Source of the DNA: Serratia sp. H1w
GTDB taxonomy: Bacteria; Pseudomonadota; Gammaproteobacteria; Enterobacterales; Enterobacteriaceae
Direction of reading: 5' to 3'
Assembly: GCF_000633355.1 (NCBI RefSeq)
Contig: NZ_AYMQ01000105.1
Coordinates: forward strand, 43,550-107,549
DNA length: 64,000 nucleotides
Positions 37,667 to 45,249 of this stretch are shown one piece after another. A model generated the notes under the pieces. The model was not told the origin of the DNA and made no database searches. It was given only the letters and a program-made list of their open reading frames with translations. How positions within the stretch are numbered: the stretch's first letter is position 1; each line of letters begins with the position of its first letter. Made by a program: the position numbers and the translations under genes.

Positions 37667-37957
37667 ATGGATTTCTCTTCTATCGAAGACGTAAGAAAGA
37701 GCATAGATGGTATCGATTCCCAACTTGTCTCGCTCATTGCCCAACGTGGTCGGTTGGTGAAAGTTGCCGCTGGATTCAAAAGAGATCAGGATGCTGTCCG
37801 AGCTCCTGACAGAGTCCAGATAGTTATTGATAAGGTTAGGGCTGAAGCCGCAGAGGCTGGGCTTCCCGAAGACATTATTGAAAAAGTTTACCGAGCGATG
37901 ATTAATGCATTTATTGATTTTGAACTGGAGCAGCACCAAAGTCTGGTACAAAAGTGA
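37667..37957 (+). CDS. Chorismate mutase / isochorismate-pyruvate lyase-type protein
   Basis: A 96-residue all-helical AroQ-fold protein. The start DFSSIEDVRKSIDGIDSQLV carries the active-site Arg of the first helix, LIAQRGRLVKVAAGFKRD carries the second Arg and Lys, and DIIEKVYRAMINAFIDFELEQH closes the site. The size and the APDRVQIVIDKVRAEA stretch are nearer to PchB-type isochorismate-pyruvate lyases and stand-alone mutases than to the PheA/TyrA domains. It would rearrange chorismate to prephenate or split isochorismate to salicylate; sequence alone does not decide. GGAG lies six bases before ATG 37667. No siderophore or salicylate genes are near. Confidence 0.8.
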   Translation: MDFSSIEDVRKSIDGIDSQLVSLIAQRGRLVKVAAGFKRDQDAVRAPDRVQIVIDKVRAEAAEAGLPEDIIEKVYRAMINAFIDFELEQHQSLVQK

Positions 37958-38088
37958 AACATAAGTTTTGTCGTCTGAGTGCTGACGATGCGGTTTTAGT
38001 GGAATCCCTAACCTTGAGGCAGCTACATGCTGCGCCTATCCGGTCTGTCATCAGTCTCAAGGATGCAAATACTGTGGCCTTTTACTGC
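37954..38088 (+). CDS. Short open frame overlapping the mutase stop, possible acetyltransferase remnant
   Basis: A GTG at 37954 overlaps the mutase TGA and opens a 44-codon frame starting MKHKFCRLSADDAVLVESL. The first 20 residues look like the N-terminus of a GNAT acetyltransferase, but the frame stops after LKDANTVAFYC and enters the end of the opposite gene at 38057. It may be a decayed gene or chance. Confidence 0.25.
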
Positions 38089-38668
38089 TGATCTTCTTCA
38101 TTGCCCGGTTTTTATAGCAGTTGATGGTTTTTAACCTGAGTTTGAGTTTTTTAGCTATCTCACAGGGCAATGCACCACTGTAGATTTCGTTAATGATGAT
38201 CAGCTCTCGGCAGGTCAGATACTGGCGGATCGTGGTTTCCGTTTCCTCGCTATCAGACTCATCCGGCATCGTTGTGACAGGGAACATCGATAGCAAGATA
38301 TCCTCTACGCGGGCATTTTTATCCAGAGTGATAAAGTGGTTGTACATATCCGGATTGGTCAGGCACAGGCTGTTTTCATACAGCAAGATGATCTTGGCAT
38401 TCAGCGTACCCTGTTCCAGCGCGCTATAGAGGGCAGAACAGGCACCGTAGTAATTAATAAAGCCGCAGCTGCAGTCCAGAACAAGGAAGTCACAGGCGTT
38501 ATTTTTCAGTTCCAGCAGCGTGTGGGTCTCGAATGTCTCTTTTTCAAAAGGTAATTCATGCAGCGCTATTTTATCATGGGCCAACGTTTCACCGTGCCTG
38601 AGCAGCGCGTGCAAACCAGCGGCATAATAACGGTCATTACTCACCGTGTAGATATGAATATCAGGCAT
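38057..38668 (-). CDS. LuxR-type transcriptional regulator with atypical receiver-like domain
   Basis: A 203-residue protein. The N-terminal about 125 residues look like a receiver-type alpha/beta fold (IHIYTVSNDRYYAAGLHALL; CDFLVLDCS at the usual phosphoacceptor strand; AKIILLYEN), but the acidic pocket at the start is missing, so phosphorylation is doubtful. The C-terminal about 60 residues form a LuxR helix-turn-helix (LTCRELIIINEIYSGALPCEIAKKLKLRLKTINCYKNRAMKKI). The layout is like RcsA and similar auxiliary regulators. AGGA precedes the ATG. It is preceded by a small zinc-ribbon gene in the same direction. The target genes are unknown. Confidence 0.78.
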   Translation of the reverse strand: MPDIHIYTVSNDRYYAAGLHALLRHGETLAHDKIALHELPFEKETFETHTLLELKNNACDFLVLDCSCGFINYYGACSALYSALEQGTLNAKIILLYENSLCLTNPDMYNHFITLDKNARVEDILLSMFPVTTMPDESDSEETETTIRQYLTCRELIIINEIYSGALPCEIAKKLKLRLKTINCYKNRAMKKISSKRPQYLHP

Positions 38669-38695
38669 AGTTGATCATCCTAATCAGTAATAATC

Positions 38696-38899
38696 CTATC
38701 TGGCGTGCGCTTTGGTGGATGAGCCGCAATCGGGTCGATTGTGTGCTCGGTTTTTTGCCGACTTTTTGCCAATCAGAATGCGTTTTTTACCGCATGCGCT
38801 GCAGCAGCCCACACCCTCCGCGTAGACGGGAGCTTTCCCTGCTAACTCGATGGAAATATCACAATGTGGGCAATAGGCGACATACTCGCAGCAAGCCAT
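38696..38899 (-). CDS. Small zinc-ribbon protein, function unknown
   Basis: A 67-residue protein beginning MACCEYVAYCPHCDIS and containing CCSACGKKRILIG: two Cys-x2-Cys knuckles about 25 residues apart, the layout of a structural zinc ribbon. The C-terminus is basic. It ends 27 bases before the LuxR-type gene and may share its promoter. An ATG three codons upstream (38908) is an alternative start. No ribosome site is obvious, so the gene is likely but not sure. Confidence 0.45.
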   Translation of the reverse strand: MACCEYVAYCPHCDISIELAGKAPVYAEGVGCCSACGKKRILIGKKSAKNRAHNRPDCGSSTKAHAR

Positions 38900-39113
38900 T
38901 GGTTTCACTCATTCCATTGATTTATATTGATAAGTTATATTGCACAGGATAGCAGAGTTGATTTTAATGATCAATAAAATAGATCGATTAGATAAAAACA
39001 ATTAATTTTATCGATAAGTTGCTCATTATTTCAATAAAATCAAAAGATAAGATCGTGTATCATCACTGGCTAACGAATGGGTGAGAATAATCTTATATAT
39101 CCGTTTGGGGTAT

Positions 39114-39245
39114 ATGTTCAGCTTTTATTATGGGAAATATGGATTGTTCATCGTGCCCGTCAGGGCGTGGTTTTTCGGCTGGCATATTGCCGCTGAAAAC
39201 CAGGAGAAACTGAATAATATCCTGTGGAATAAGCCGGTTGGATGA
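39114..39245 (+). CDS. Possible 43-residue small protein
   Basis: ATG at 39114 follows GGGG by five bases and opens a frame starting MFSFYYGKYGLFIVPVRAWF and ending in LNNILWNKPVG. The first half is hydrophobic and aromatic. I recognise no family; start context is its main support. Confidence 0.25.
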   Translation: MFSFYYGKYGLFIVPVRAWFFGWHIAAENQEKLNNILWNKPVG

Positions 39246-39276
39246 AGGGAATTGCAGTTGGATGATGGATCTATAT

Positions 39277-39300
39277 TGCCCCCGATGATGAGCGGGGGCA
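39277..39300 (-). terminator. Hairpin after kdgF
   Basis: TGCCCCCG (39277-39284) and CGGGGGCA (39293-39300) form a perfect eight-base stem eight bases after the kdgF stop on the reverse strand. The sequence after it on that strand is ATATAG, without a T run. Confidence 0.6.
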
Positions 39301-39307
39301 GAGGGGA

Positions 39308-39631
39308 TTACTTCAGAAAATCTTCACGCTGCGGGGTGAAGGTATCCAGTAACGTACCGGCCTCCAGACATACGCAGCCATGTACCACGTCGGGCTTTTT
39401 GTACAAGGTATCTCCGGCCCCCACTTCCTGGGTGACGCCATCAATGGTGAAACTAAAGCGGCCGGAGAGTACGTAGGTCAGTTGCTCGTGTGGGTGGCTG
39501 TGCAACGGGCCGACAGCGCCTTGAGCAAAGTTGACTTCTACCGCCATCATGGTGCCGCCATGAGCCAGAATACGGCGTGTAACGCCGTTCCCCAAATCTT
39601 CCAGCGCACAATCCTGTTTATAGATAAACAT
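39308..39631 (-). CDS. kdgF: KdgF, cupin that opens unsaturated uronates
   Basis: A 107-residue single cupin. The metal site is in PLHSHPHEQLTYVLSG and the later His of DVVHGC. KdgF converts 4,5-unsaturated galacturonate, released by Ogl and exo-lyases, to the linear keto form (5-keto-4-deoxyuronate) for the next steps. It lies downstream of ogl on the same strand with a 25-base gap; GAGG precedes the ATG. Length equals known KdgF proteins (about 110). Confidence 0.92.
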   Translation of the reverse strand: MFIYKQDCALEDLGNGVTRRILAHGGTMMAVEVNFAQGAVGPLHSHPHEQLTYVLSGRFSFTIDGVTQEVGAGDTLYKKPDVVHGCVCLEAGTLLDTFTPQREDFLK

Positions 39632-39656
39632 GGTTGTTCCTCAGTAAAAAGAGCTA

Positions 39657-40823
39657 TCAAGCAAACAGATCTTCTGGCAAGCGTGCCAGATACAGCGCAG
39701 GTTCACCTTCAAAATCGGAGGTGAACAACACTTGCCGGTTATCCGGGGTAAAGGATGGGTGTGGATGCGTAACCTGACGGTCACCATTCAGCACACGCCA
39801 TGAGCTGTTATGCGCGGCCAGACGTGCCTGGCGCTGTTGTTTGGCGTCGAATACGTAAAGCCACGGATCGTTCTCAATGGTGTAGCCCTGAGCATCCTTG
39901 ATATCAACTGGGGTTGCCGAGCCATCGCCAACCAGCAGGCTACCATCGTAGTTGCTCATCAGATGGGAACAGGCAGGCATACTCATGACCACCTCATCCT
40001 GGCCGGTTTGCGGATCGTAACGGCAGATATTGCGTTGCTGCTGGCCTTTCATATAAGAGACGTACATCAGGGCCGAACCGTCTGGTACCCAGAATTCGTG
40101 CGTGCAGCTCTCGCCTGGAGCGTGATCTTTTACCTTACGCATATTGCTGCCGTCTTCATTGATAAGCCACATGCGGGCATCGACCAGATCGTGTGGCCCT
40201 TCGTGGCAGAAAGCGACACAGTCACTATGGTGTGGGCGATAAATTGGGTGGCCTAACCAGAGGCGGTCTTCATAGATCACGCGTGATTCACCGCTGGCCA
40301 GATCGACACGCAGCAGGCGGCAATGCGGATTTTTGGTGAAGAAGCTGTGGAAAATTTTCCAGTCGGTCAGCGGTTGCCAATCCTGGCGATCGATTTCGAT
40401 GCCCACCAGGCTGGTACATTCACTATTGGCAACCCAAGTGCCGTAGCCAACCCACTCTTCAGGCACGCGATAAACGGTTTGTTCATCGCAACTGCTCAAC
40501 TCTACCCGACGCAGCTCACGCTCATTTTTCACGTAATACAGGAAGCGATCGTCCGGGGATAAAAAGCCGCCGAAGGTGTTGTCGCCTGGGCCTTCGGTCA
40601 GCTGTACTGCCTGCTGGAGTTGCAGATCCAACAGGTAGTAGTTGCGGTTACCGTCAAATTCGCCGGCAAACAGCAGCTTGCTGCCGTTGTTGGTGAAACA
40701 CTTCTGGTAGAAGTAGTTGCGGTGGCACAGCACTTCAGGCGGTGTCAGGCGGGTGATTTGTGCGCCAGTACCGGCATCGGTTGTACGATGGAAATTGAAC
40801 TTGTGGATTGAACCTTTAGCCAC
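39657..40823 (-). CDS. ogl: Oligogalacturonate lyase Ogl
   Basis: A 388-residue cytoplasmic polysaccharide lyase of family 22 with a seven-bladed beta-propeller fold. Conserved segments are RLTPPEVLCHRNYFYQK, DNTFGGFLSPDDRFLYY and HTHP-like metal residues in the RQVTHPHPSFTPDNRQVLFTS block. It splits digalacturonate and short oligomers into 5-keto-4-deoxyuronate and galacturonate. The start is GTG at 40823 with GGGAGG five bases upstream. It is divergent from togT with two KdgR boxes and a CRP site between. Confidence 0.95.
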   Translation of the reverse strand: MAKGSIHKFNFHRTTDAGTGAQITRLTPPEVLCHRNYFYQKCFTNNGSKLLFAGEFDGNRNYYLLDLQLQQAVQLTEGPGDNTFGGFLSPDDRFLYYVKNERELRRVELSSCDEQTVYRVPEEWVGYGTWVANSECTSLVGIEIDRQDWQPLTDWKIFHSFFTKNPHCRLLRVDLASGESRVIYEDRLWLGHPIYRPHHSDCVAFCHEGPHDLVDARMWLINEDGSNMRKVKDHAPGESCTHEFWVPDGSALMYVSYMKGQQQRNICRYDPQTGQDEVVMSMPACSHLMSNYDGSLLVGDGSATPVDIKDAQGYTIENDPWLYVFDAKQQRQARLAAHNSSWRVLNGDRQVTHPHPSFTPDNRQVLFTSDFEGEPALYLARLPEDLFA

Positions 40824-40880
40824 GATGGCCTCCCTTGACCTTATCGATAAACCGCCGCTGTTCAGACGATTTTCTCATTA

Positions 40881-40900
40881 AATAAAACATCGTTTCATAA
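40881..40900. promoter_or_regulatory. KdgR operator upstream of ogl-kdgF
   Basis: AATAAAACATCGTTTCATAA agrees with the KdgR consensus AATRAAAYRNYRTTTYATTT at 18 of 20 places. It lies 58 bases before the ogl start. KdgR represses until 2-keto-3-deoxygluconate builds up. Confidence 0.9.
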
Positions 40901-41126
40901 ATTTAGAAAAATGATATCAAAGTGACGAATAAGGCCAACCCGAACGGGTGATTTATGAGAGCTGTATCGCATAAATCGTTGCTGTTTGCCCAATGAGTAT
41001 CAGATAGCGGTTTTGCTCATAGCCAACCTGCGCCACGCCGTTGCATGCTCACGATCACACTAATCCTTGACGGCCAGAGGCTTCCCACGTTTTAAAGCGG
41101 GTTTAAAAACATCTCCTTATTTTTTA

Positions 41127-41142
41127 TGTGACTTTCATCACA
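41127..41142. promoter_or_regulatory. CRP site upstream of togT
   Basis: TGTGACTTTCATCACA is a perfect TGTGA-N6-TCACA site, 101 bases before the togT start. It would give cAMP-CRP activation, as usual for pectin genes. Confidence 0.85.
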
Positions 41143-41185
41143 ACATTATAACTCACCTAAAAGTATAAAACGTTATTCCTGTAAA

Positions 41186-41205
41186 AATGAAATTTCGGTT
41201 CATTA
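41186..41205. promoter_or_regulatory. KdgR operator upstream of togT
   Basis: AATGAAATTTCGGTTCATTA is close to the KdgR consensus, with mismatches only in the centre and last base. It lies 23 bases before the togT start, downstream of the CRP site, where it would block transcription. Confidence 0.85.
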
Positions 41206-41227
41206 TTTTTGTTTGCGAGAAGAAACG

Positions 41228-42793
41228 ATGACAACTAATGGTATTAACGCTCTGGGTAAGGGAAGAACGGTCAGGTTAGGGCATCAGCTGGCTTATGGTG
41301 GGGGTAACCTGCTGGGCAGCGGTGCGCTGGCGATCAGCGGGGCCTGGTTGCTCTATTTTTACACCACATTCTGTGGTTTGACGCTGTTGGAGGCGTCCTT
41401 CATCTTCTCGGTTGCGAGCGTCATCGATGCTATCAGTAATCCGGTAATGGGATATCTGACCGATAACTTCGGCAATACCTGGCTTGGTAAGCGCTTTGGA
41501 CGGCGGCGCTTTTTCCTGCTGATTGGTGCGCCACTGATGGTCTTTTACCCGCTGCTGTGGGTTGAGGGCTTCGGTTTTTGGTACTACCTTGCCACCTATG
41601 TGATTTTCGAGCTGATATATACCTCGATAATGGTGCCATACGAAACGTTGGCTACCGAAATGACCGATGATTTTGCCGTGCGCTCCAAGCTGACCGGCTA
41701 TAAAGCGATTTTTGGCAAGATGGCCAACTTCCTGGCAGCGTTTATTCCAGGGCAATTTATTCTGCTCTACGGTAAAGAGTCGGCACAGCCGTTTCTGTAC
41801 ACCGGGATCACTTACGGCGTGATCCTGTTTATTGCCATCACCGTGCTGTATCTGTTTTCCTGGGAACGCAAAGATGAGGCAGTGGAACAGGTCAAGCATA
41901 AGAAATCACTGTTGAAAACGCTGGTTGCGCTGGCGCGCGATATGCAATCGACCTTCTACCTGCGGGTTTTCCGCAAGCATCTGGGCATGTATCTGTTCGG
42001 TTTCGGTGCGGAATGGCTGTTTGCCTCGGTATTTACCTATTTCGTGATCTTCGTGCTGCAATACGATCCCGCCATTCTGGCCGGCTTGAACAGCCTGAAT
42101 GCCATCTTGCAGTTGATATCAACGGCCATCTTTATTGGCTTGTGCGTGAAGAAAGGCTTCAGTAAACCTTACAGTTGGGCGCTTGGCATTGTGATGTTTG
42201 CGGTCTGCTGTTACTCCCTGCTGCACTTCTTTAACTTGCCTGCGCATATCGCTACTGCAGCCATTATCGGCATCACCGTGATATTCGGTCTGGGCACCGG
42301 CGGTGTGTATTACATTCCCTGGACGGTGTACACCTTCCTGGCAGACGTGGACGAAGTCTTTACCGGCCGCCGCCGCGAAGGGATCTACGCCGGTGCGATG
42401 ACGTTTTCCGGCAAAGTAATGCGCGCGATTATCGTCTTCACCATGGGGTCCATTCTCAGTTACTACGGCTTCCAGTCGAAGTCCCACACTCAGCCCGAAA
42501 CCGCGATTACTGCGATCTCCTGGGTGTTCTTTGCTGGTGTGATTTTGCTGGCACTGATGGCGATCGTGTTCAGCAGCCAGATGAAGCTTAACCGCCAGAC
42601 CCACCAGGTGGTGTTATACGAAGTCTCCCGTATCAAGGCGGGTGGCAAAATCGGCGACATCAAACCCGAAGTCCGTCTGGTGATCGAGAACCTGGTAGGG
42701 CTGCCTTACGAGCAATGCTGGGGCAACAGCAAGATCTGCCAGAAGATGAATATCACTCCCGAAGTCTCTACCCCCGTGTACAAACCGGCCTAA
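41228..42793 (+). CDS. togT: Oligogalacturonide symporter TogT (GPH family)
   Basis: A 521-residue inner-membrane protein with twelve membrane segments of the glycoside-pentoside-hexuronide:cation symporter family. The family motif region NPVMGYLTDNFGNTWLGKRFGRRR is at about 72-95, and YETLATEMTDDF follows. In Dickeya TogT imports small oligogalacturonides alongside TogMNAB. ATG 41228 has GAGAAG upstream; the ATG at 41213 overlaps this site. The KdgR and CRP sites upstream support the role. Confidence 0.88.
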   Translation: MTTNGINALGKGRTVRLGHQLAYGGGNLLGSGALAISGAWLLYFYTTFCGLTLLEASFIFSVASVIDAISNPVMGYLTDNFGNTWLGKRFGRRRFFLLIGAPLMVFYPLLWVEGFGFWYYLATYVIFELIYTSIMVPYETLATEMTDDFAVRSKLTGYKAIFGKMANFLAAFIPGQFILLYGKESAQPFLYTGITYGVILFIAITVLYLFSWERKDEAVEQVKHKKSLLKTLVALARDMQSTFYLRVFRKHLGMYLFGFGAEWLFASVFTYFVIFVLQYDPAILAGLNSLNAILQLISTAIFIGLCVKKGFSKPYSWALGIVMFAVCCYSLLHFFNLPAHIATAAIIGITVIFGLGTGGVYYIPWTVYTFLADVDEVFTGRRREGIYAGAMTFSGKVMRAIIVFTMGSILSYYGFQSKSHTQPETAITAISWVFFAGVILLALMAIVFSSQMKLNRQTHQVVLYEVSRIKAGGKIGDIKPEVRLVIENLVGLPYEQCWGNSKICQKMNITPEVSTPVYKPA

Positions 42794-42824
42794 CAGGCCA
42801 GATCTCCCCCAATAACCCAGTGAT

Positions 42825-42857
42825 GGGATCCTCTCGCCAACGCGGCGGGGGGATCCC
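42825..42857. repeat. Long stem-loop between togT and pelX
   Basis: GGGATCC (42825-42831) pairs with GGATCCC (42851-42857), and the inner TCTCGCC pairs with GGCGGGG using two G-U pairs: a 14-pair stem with a five-base loop. No T run follows, so it may protect togT mRNA or partly stop transcription before pelX. Confidence 0.6.
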
Positions 42858-42883
42858 TACATATTAAAAACAAGGAAAGGGAA

Positions 42884-44947
42884 ATGAAGATCGTACCTCT
42901 GTCGTTATTAGTTGCTCTGGCCAGCGTTTGCCATAACGGTGTCGCTGCGCCGCTGCCCGCTGCTAATCAACTGGTTTGGCAGGCCATTGCTTTCGGCCAG
43001 TCAACGGACGTCAACTTTGCTACCAACGTTCTGCCGGGCAAGGTGGGCACCAACCAGGTAACGATGGCTGATGGCAAACCGATGCCCGCCGGACCGCTGA
43101 AAACACCGTTCCACGTCGAGAGCCGGGGTGGCAAAATCGGCAATAGTCATGATGGCCTGACCTTCTATTACACCCGTATTCCGGCCAATGCCAATGTGGT
43201 CCTGGAGGCGGAGGTAACGGTCGATCAGTTTGGCCCTGAAAACGCGGCACTGCCAGCCGGGCAGGAAGGCGCGGGGTTGCTGATCCGCGATATCCTCGGC
43301 AAACCAAGGTTGGAGAAGGTTCAGCAGGGTTATGAGGAGTTTCCGGCGGCGTCCAACATGGTGATGAATGCCATCATGACGCAGGATAAGAAAGATCATC
43401 AGCGGGTCAAAATGACTATGATATCCCGCAACGGCGTGCTCAATTCCTGGGGCAATGCGGGCGTCGAGATCAAGCGTGAAGGCTATCAGCCTGGGGTGGA
43501 TTTGCAGAAAACGCCAAGCTTCCGGCTGCGCTTGGCTCGGACGGATCAGGGATTTACCGCGGCTTATGCCCCATTGGGCAGTGACAACTGGGTCAGTAAA
43601 ACGGCCAACGATCCGCACCGCGTTACCAAGCTGGATCCTGAAGGCTACTACGTGGGCTTCTTTGCTTCACGTAACGCACGCATTACCGTCAATCAGGCCA
43701 GCCTGACGCTGAGTGAAAGCCAGCTTCCGGCGGCGCAGGCGTTTGTGGTTAAAGCGATGCCGTTGCAGATCGAAATTGGCTCTGCGCCACTATCCGCCAC
43801 GGACAATTACGTCTTCCAACTGCGAAGTAATGAGAGTGGCACTCTGTCGCTGAGCCAGGACGGCGTGGTCATTGCCGCAGAGCGTAAGGTGCAGGCCGGA
43901 GAGATGCTGGCGGTGAAGGTTGCGCTGAAGAAGGCGGAAACTGCGCTGGATTACAGTTTCACCGGACCAAAAGGCAGCGCCCAGAGCGATAAGCTGATGG
44001 TGCGTAAAGTGCGCTATGCCGATGCCGCTAACCTGCATGTTTCGCCACAGGGCAAAGCTGAAAATGATGGCAGCCAGCAGCATCCGCTGGATTTCGCCAC
44101 CGCAGTACAATCGTTAACGCCAGGTGGCACACTTTGGCTGGCTGCGGGGGACTACCCCTTGGCGGTCATACCTGCCGTTGCCAGTGGAACGGCCAAGAAT
44201 GCCAAAAAACTCCGGCCGCTTGGGGAGGGCGTGGTGTTGCACGGGATGGAACTGGAAGCCAGCTATTGGGATATCCAGGGCATCACCGTGACGGAAAAAA
44301 GCCTGCGTATTACCGGTAGCCATAACCACCTCGACCGGGTGGTGGCACACCATGCGGATGATACTGGGATTGTTATTTCCTCCCCGGCCAACGCCGATCG
44401 CCCGCTGTGGGCCAGCCATAACCTGATCACTCATGCGGAGTCGTACGCCAACAAGGATCCAGGTCTGATCAATGCGGATGGCTTTGCCGTCAAAATGCGC
44501 GTGGGTGAGGGGAACCGACTGGTTGCCTGCTTCTCCCATGACAACGTGGATGACGGTTTCGACCTGTTTAACAAGATCGAGGATGGACCGAACGGGCGGG
44601 TGATCATTGAAAACAGCGTCGCGCTGCGCAATGTCAATAATGGTTTCAAACTGGGAGGCGAAGGGTTGCCAGTGGCCCACCAGGTGACCAATAGCCTCGC
44701 CATGGAAAACGGCATGGATGGGTTTACCGACAACTTTAACCCTGGCGCACTGCAAGTAACCAACAATACGGCGATTGATAACCAGCGGTTTAACTACATC
44801 TTCCGCCCAGGCCCTTATACCACCCAGGATAAGCAAGGCGTATTCAGCGGTAACGTCTCGCTGCGTAGCAAGCCGGGAGAATATGCCGACGCGGTGGTGG
44901 GGAATATCGCCGACAACAATGCCTTTATGTTGTCAGCAGGGAAATAA
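42884..44947 (+). CDS. pelX: Periplasmic exopolygalacturonate lyase PelX (PL9)
   Basis: A 687-residue secreted protein. A signal peptide (LSLLVALASVCHNGVAA) is followed by an N-terminal beta-sandwich region (about 25-290, DUF1349-like, with GLLIRDILG) and, from about 385, a right-handed beta-helix of PL family 9: ANLHVSPQGKAENDGSQQHPLDFATAVQ, then ADGFAVKMRVGEGN, DNVDDGFDLFNK and the Asn ladder NNGFKLGGEG. It removes unsaturated digalacturonate units from oligomer ends. The name PelX is by likeness to the periplasmic Dickeya enzyme; PelL is the alternative. It is 90 bases after togT and may share its promoter. Confidence 0.82.
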   Translation: MKIVPLSLLVALASVCHNGVAAPLPAANQLVWQAIAFGQSTDVNFATNVLPGKVGTNQVTMADGKPMPAGPLKTPFHVESRGGKIGNSHDGLTFYYTRIPANANVVLEAEVTVDQFGPENAALPAGQEGAGLLIRDILGKPRLEKVQQGYEEFPAASNMVMNAIMTQDKKDHQRVKMTMISRNGVLNSWGNAGVEIKREGYQPGVDLQKTPSFRLRLARTDQGFTAAYAPLGSDNWVSKTANDPHRVTKLDPEGYYVGFFASRNARITVNQASLTLSESQLPAAQAFVVKAMPLQIEIGSAPLSATDNYVFQLRSNESGTLSLSQDGVVIAAERKVQAGEMLAVKVALKKAETALDYSFTGPKGSAQSDKLMVRKVRYADAANLHVSPQGKAENDGSQQHPLDFATAVQSLTPGGTLWLAAGDYPLAVIPAVASGTAKNAKKLRPLGEGVVLHGMELEASYWDIQGITVTEKSLRITGSHNHLDRVVAHHADDTGIVISSPANADRPLWASHNLITHAESYANKDPGLINADGFAVKMRVGEGNRLVACFSHDNVDDGFDLFNKIEDGPNGRVIIENSVALRNVNNGFKLGGEGLPVAHQVTNSLAMENGMDGFTDNFNPGALQVTNNTAIDNQRFNYIFRPGPYTTQDKQGVFSGNVSLRSKPGEYADAVVGNIADNNAFMLSAGK

Positions 44948-44973
44948 AACGCCATGGGGGCGCTGCGGCTAAT

Positions 44974-44998
44974 CGGGCGCAGCATGCGGCGCCCCTAC
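44974..44998. repeat. Second repeat family: GGGCGC-GCATGC-GCGCCC element, copy A
   Basis: The element has GGGCGCAGCATGCGGCGCCC as core followed by CTAC. The same 25 bases occur in reverse at 59489-59513. It lies after pelX. Confidence 0.85.
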
Positions 44999-45062
44999 GA
45001 ATGTAGTTTTTGACCTGCTGAAAACGGCGTACGTCACATAACCAAAAATTACTTTCATTTAA

Positions 45063-45082
45063 AATAAAACATTGTTTCAATT
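45063..45082. promoter_or_regulatory. KdgR operator upstream of kduD
   Basis: AATAAAACATTGTTTCAATT matches the KdgR consensus at 18 or more positions. It is 168 bases before the kduD start, so the leader RNA is fairly long. Confidence 0.88.
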
Positions 45083-45249
45083 TTATTGATTGCGTCAGCG
45101 ATAAGCGTTAGACTTGCGCCATCATGATGACAGGGGCGGGCAATATCGTTCCCCCTGTACGGCAGCAAGCTGCGGACACTGACGGGATTGCAACGCTATC
45201 CCCACTTTTGACAAGGGCCGCTGATGCCCTGAGTACTAAGGACAAGAGC

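Larger units (their letters stand above)
38900..39307. other. AT-rich intergenic region of about 400 bases
   Basis: It holds the presumed promoter of the small zinc-ribbon/LuxR pair, a 43-codon frame on the plus strand (39114-39245) and the hairpin after kdgF. The part 38940-39060 is strikingly AT-rich, as in H-NS-bound regions of acquired DNA. Confidence 0.6.
40824..41227. other. Divergent ogl/togT control region
   Basis: The 404-base gap contains one KdgR box near ogl, one KdgR box overlapping the start region of togT and a consensus CRP site. No gene is seen in it. Confidence 0.85.
44948..45249. other. pelX-kduD intergenic region
   Basis: The 302 bases contain a GC-rich palindromic repeat (44974-44998) and the KdgR box of kduD. 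A frame upstream of the kduD start (from 45124) is in phase but lacks family likeness. Confidence 0.75.

Noticed and set aside
44114..44836. 240-codon reverse frame over pelX
   Set aside because: Antisense to a well-supported PL9 domain; no motif seen.
45124..45249. N-terminal extension of kduD
   Set aside because: In phase but without likeness to KduD; the known family start is at 45250.
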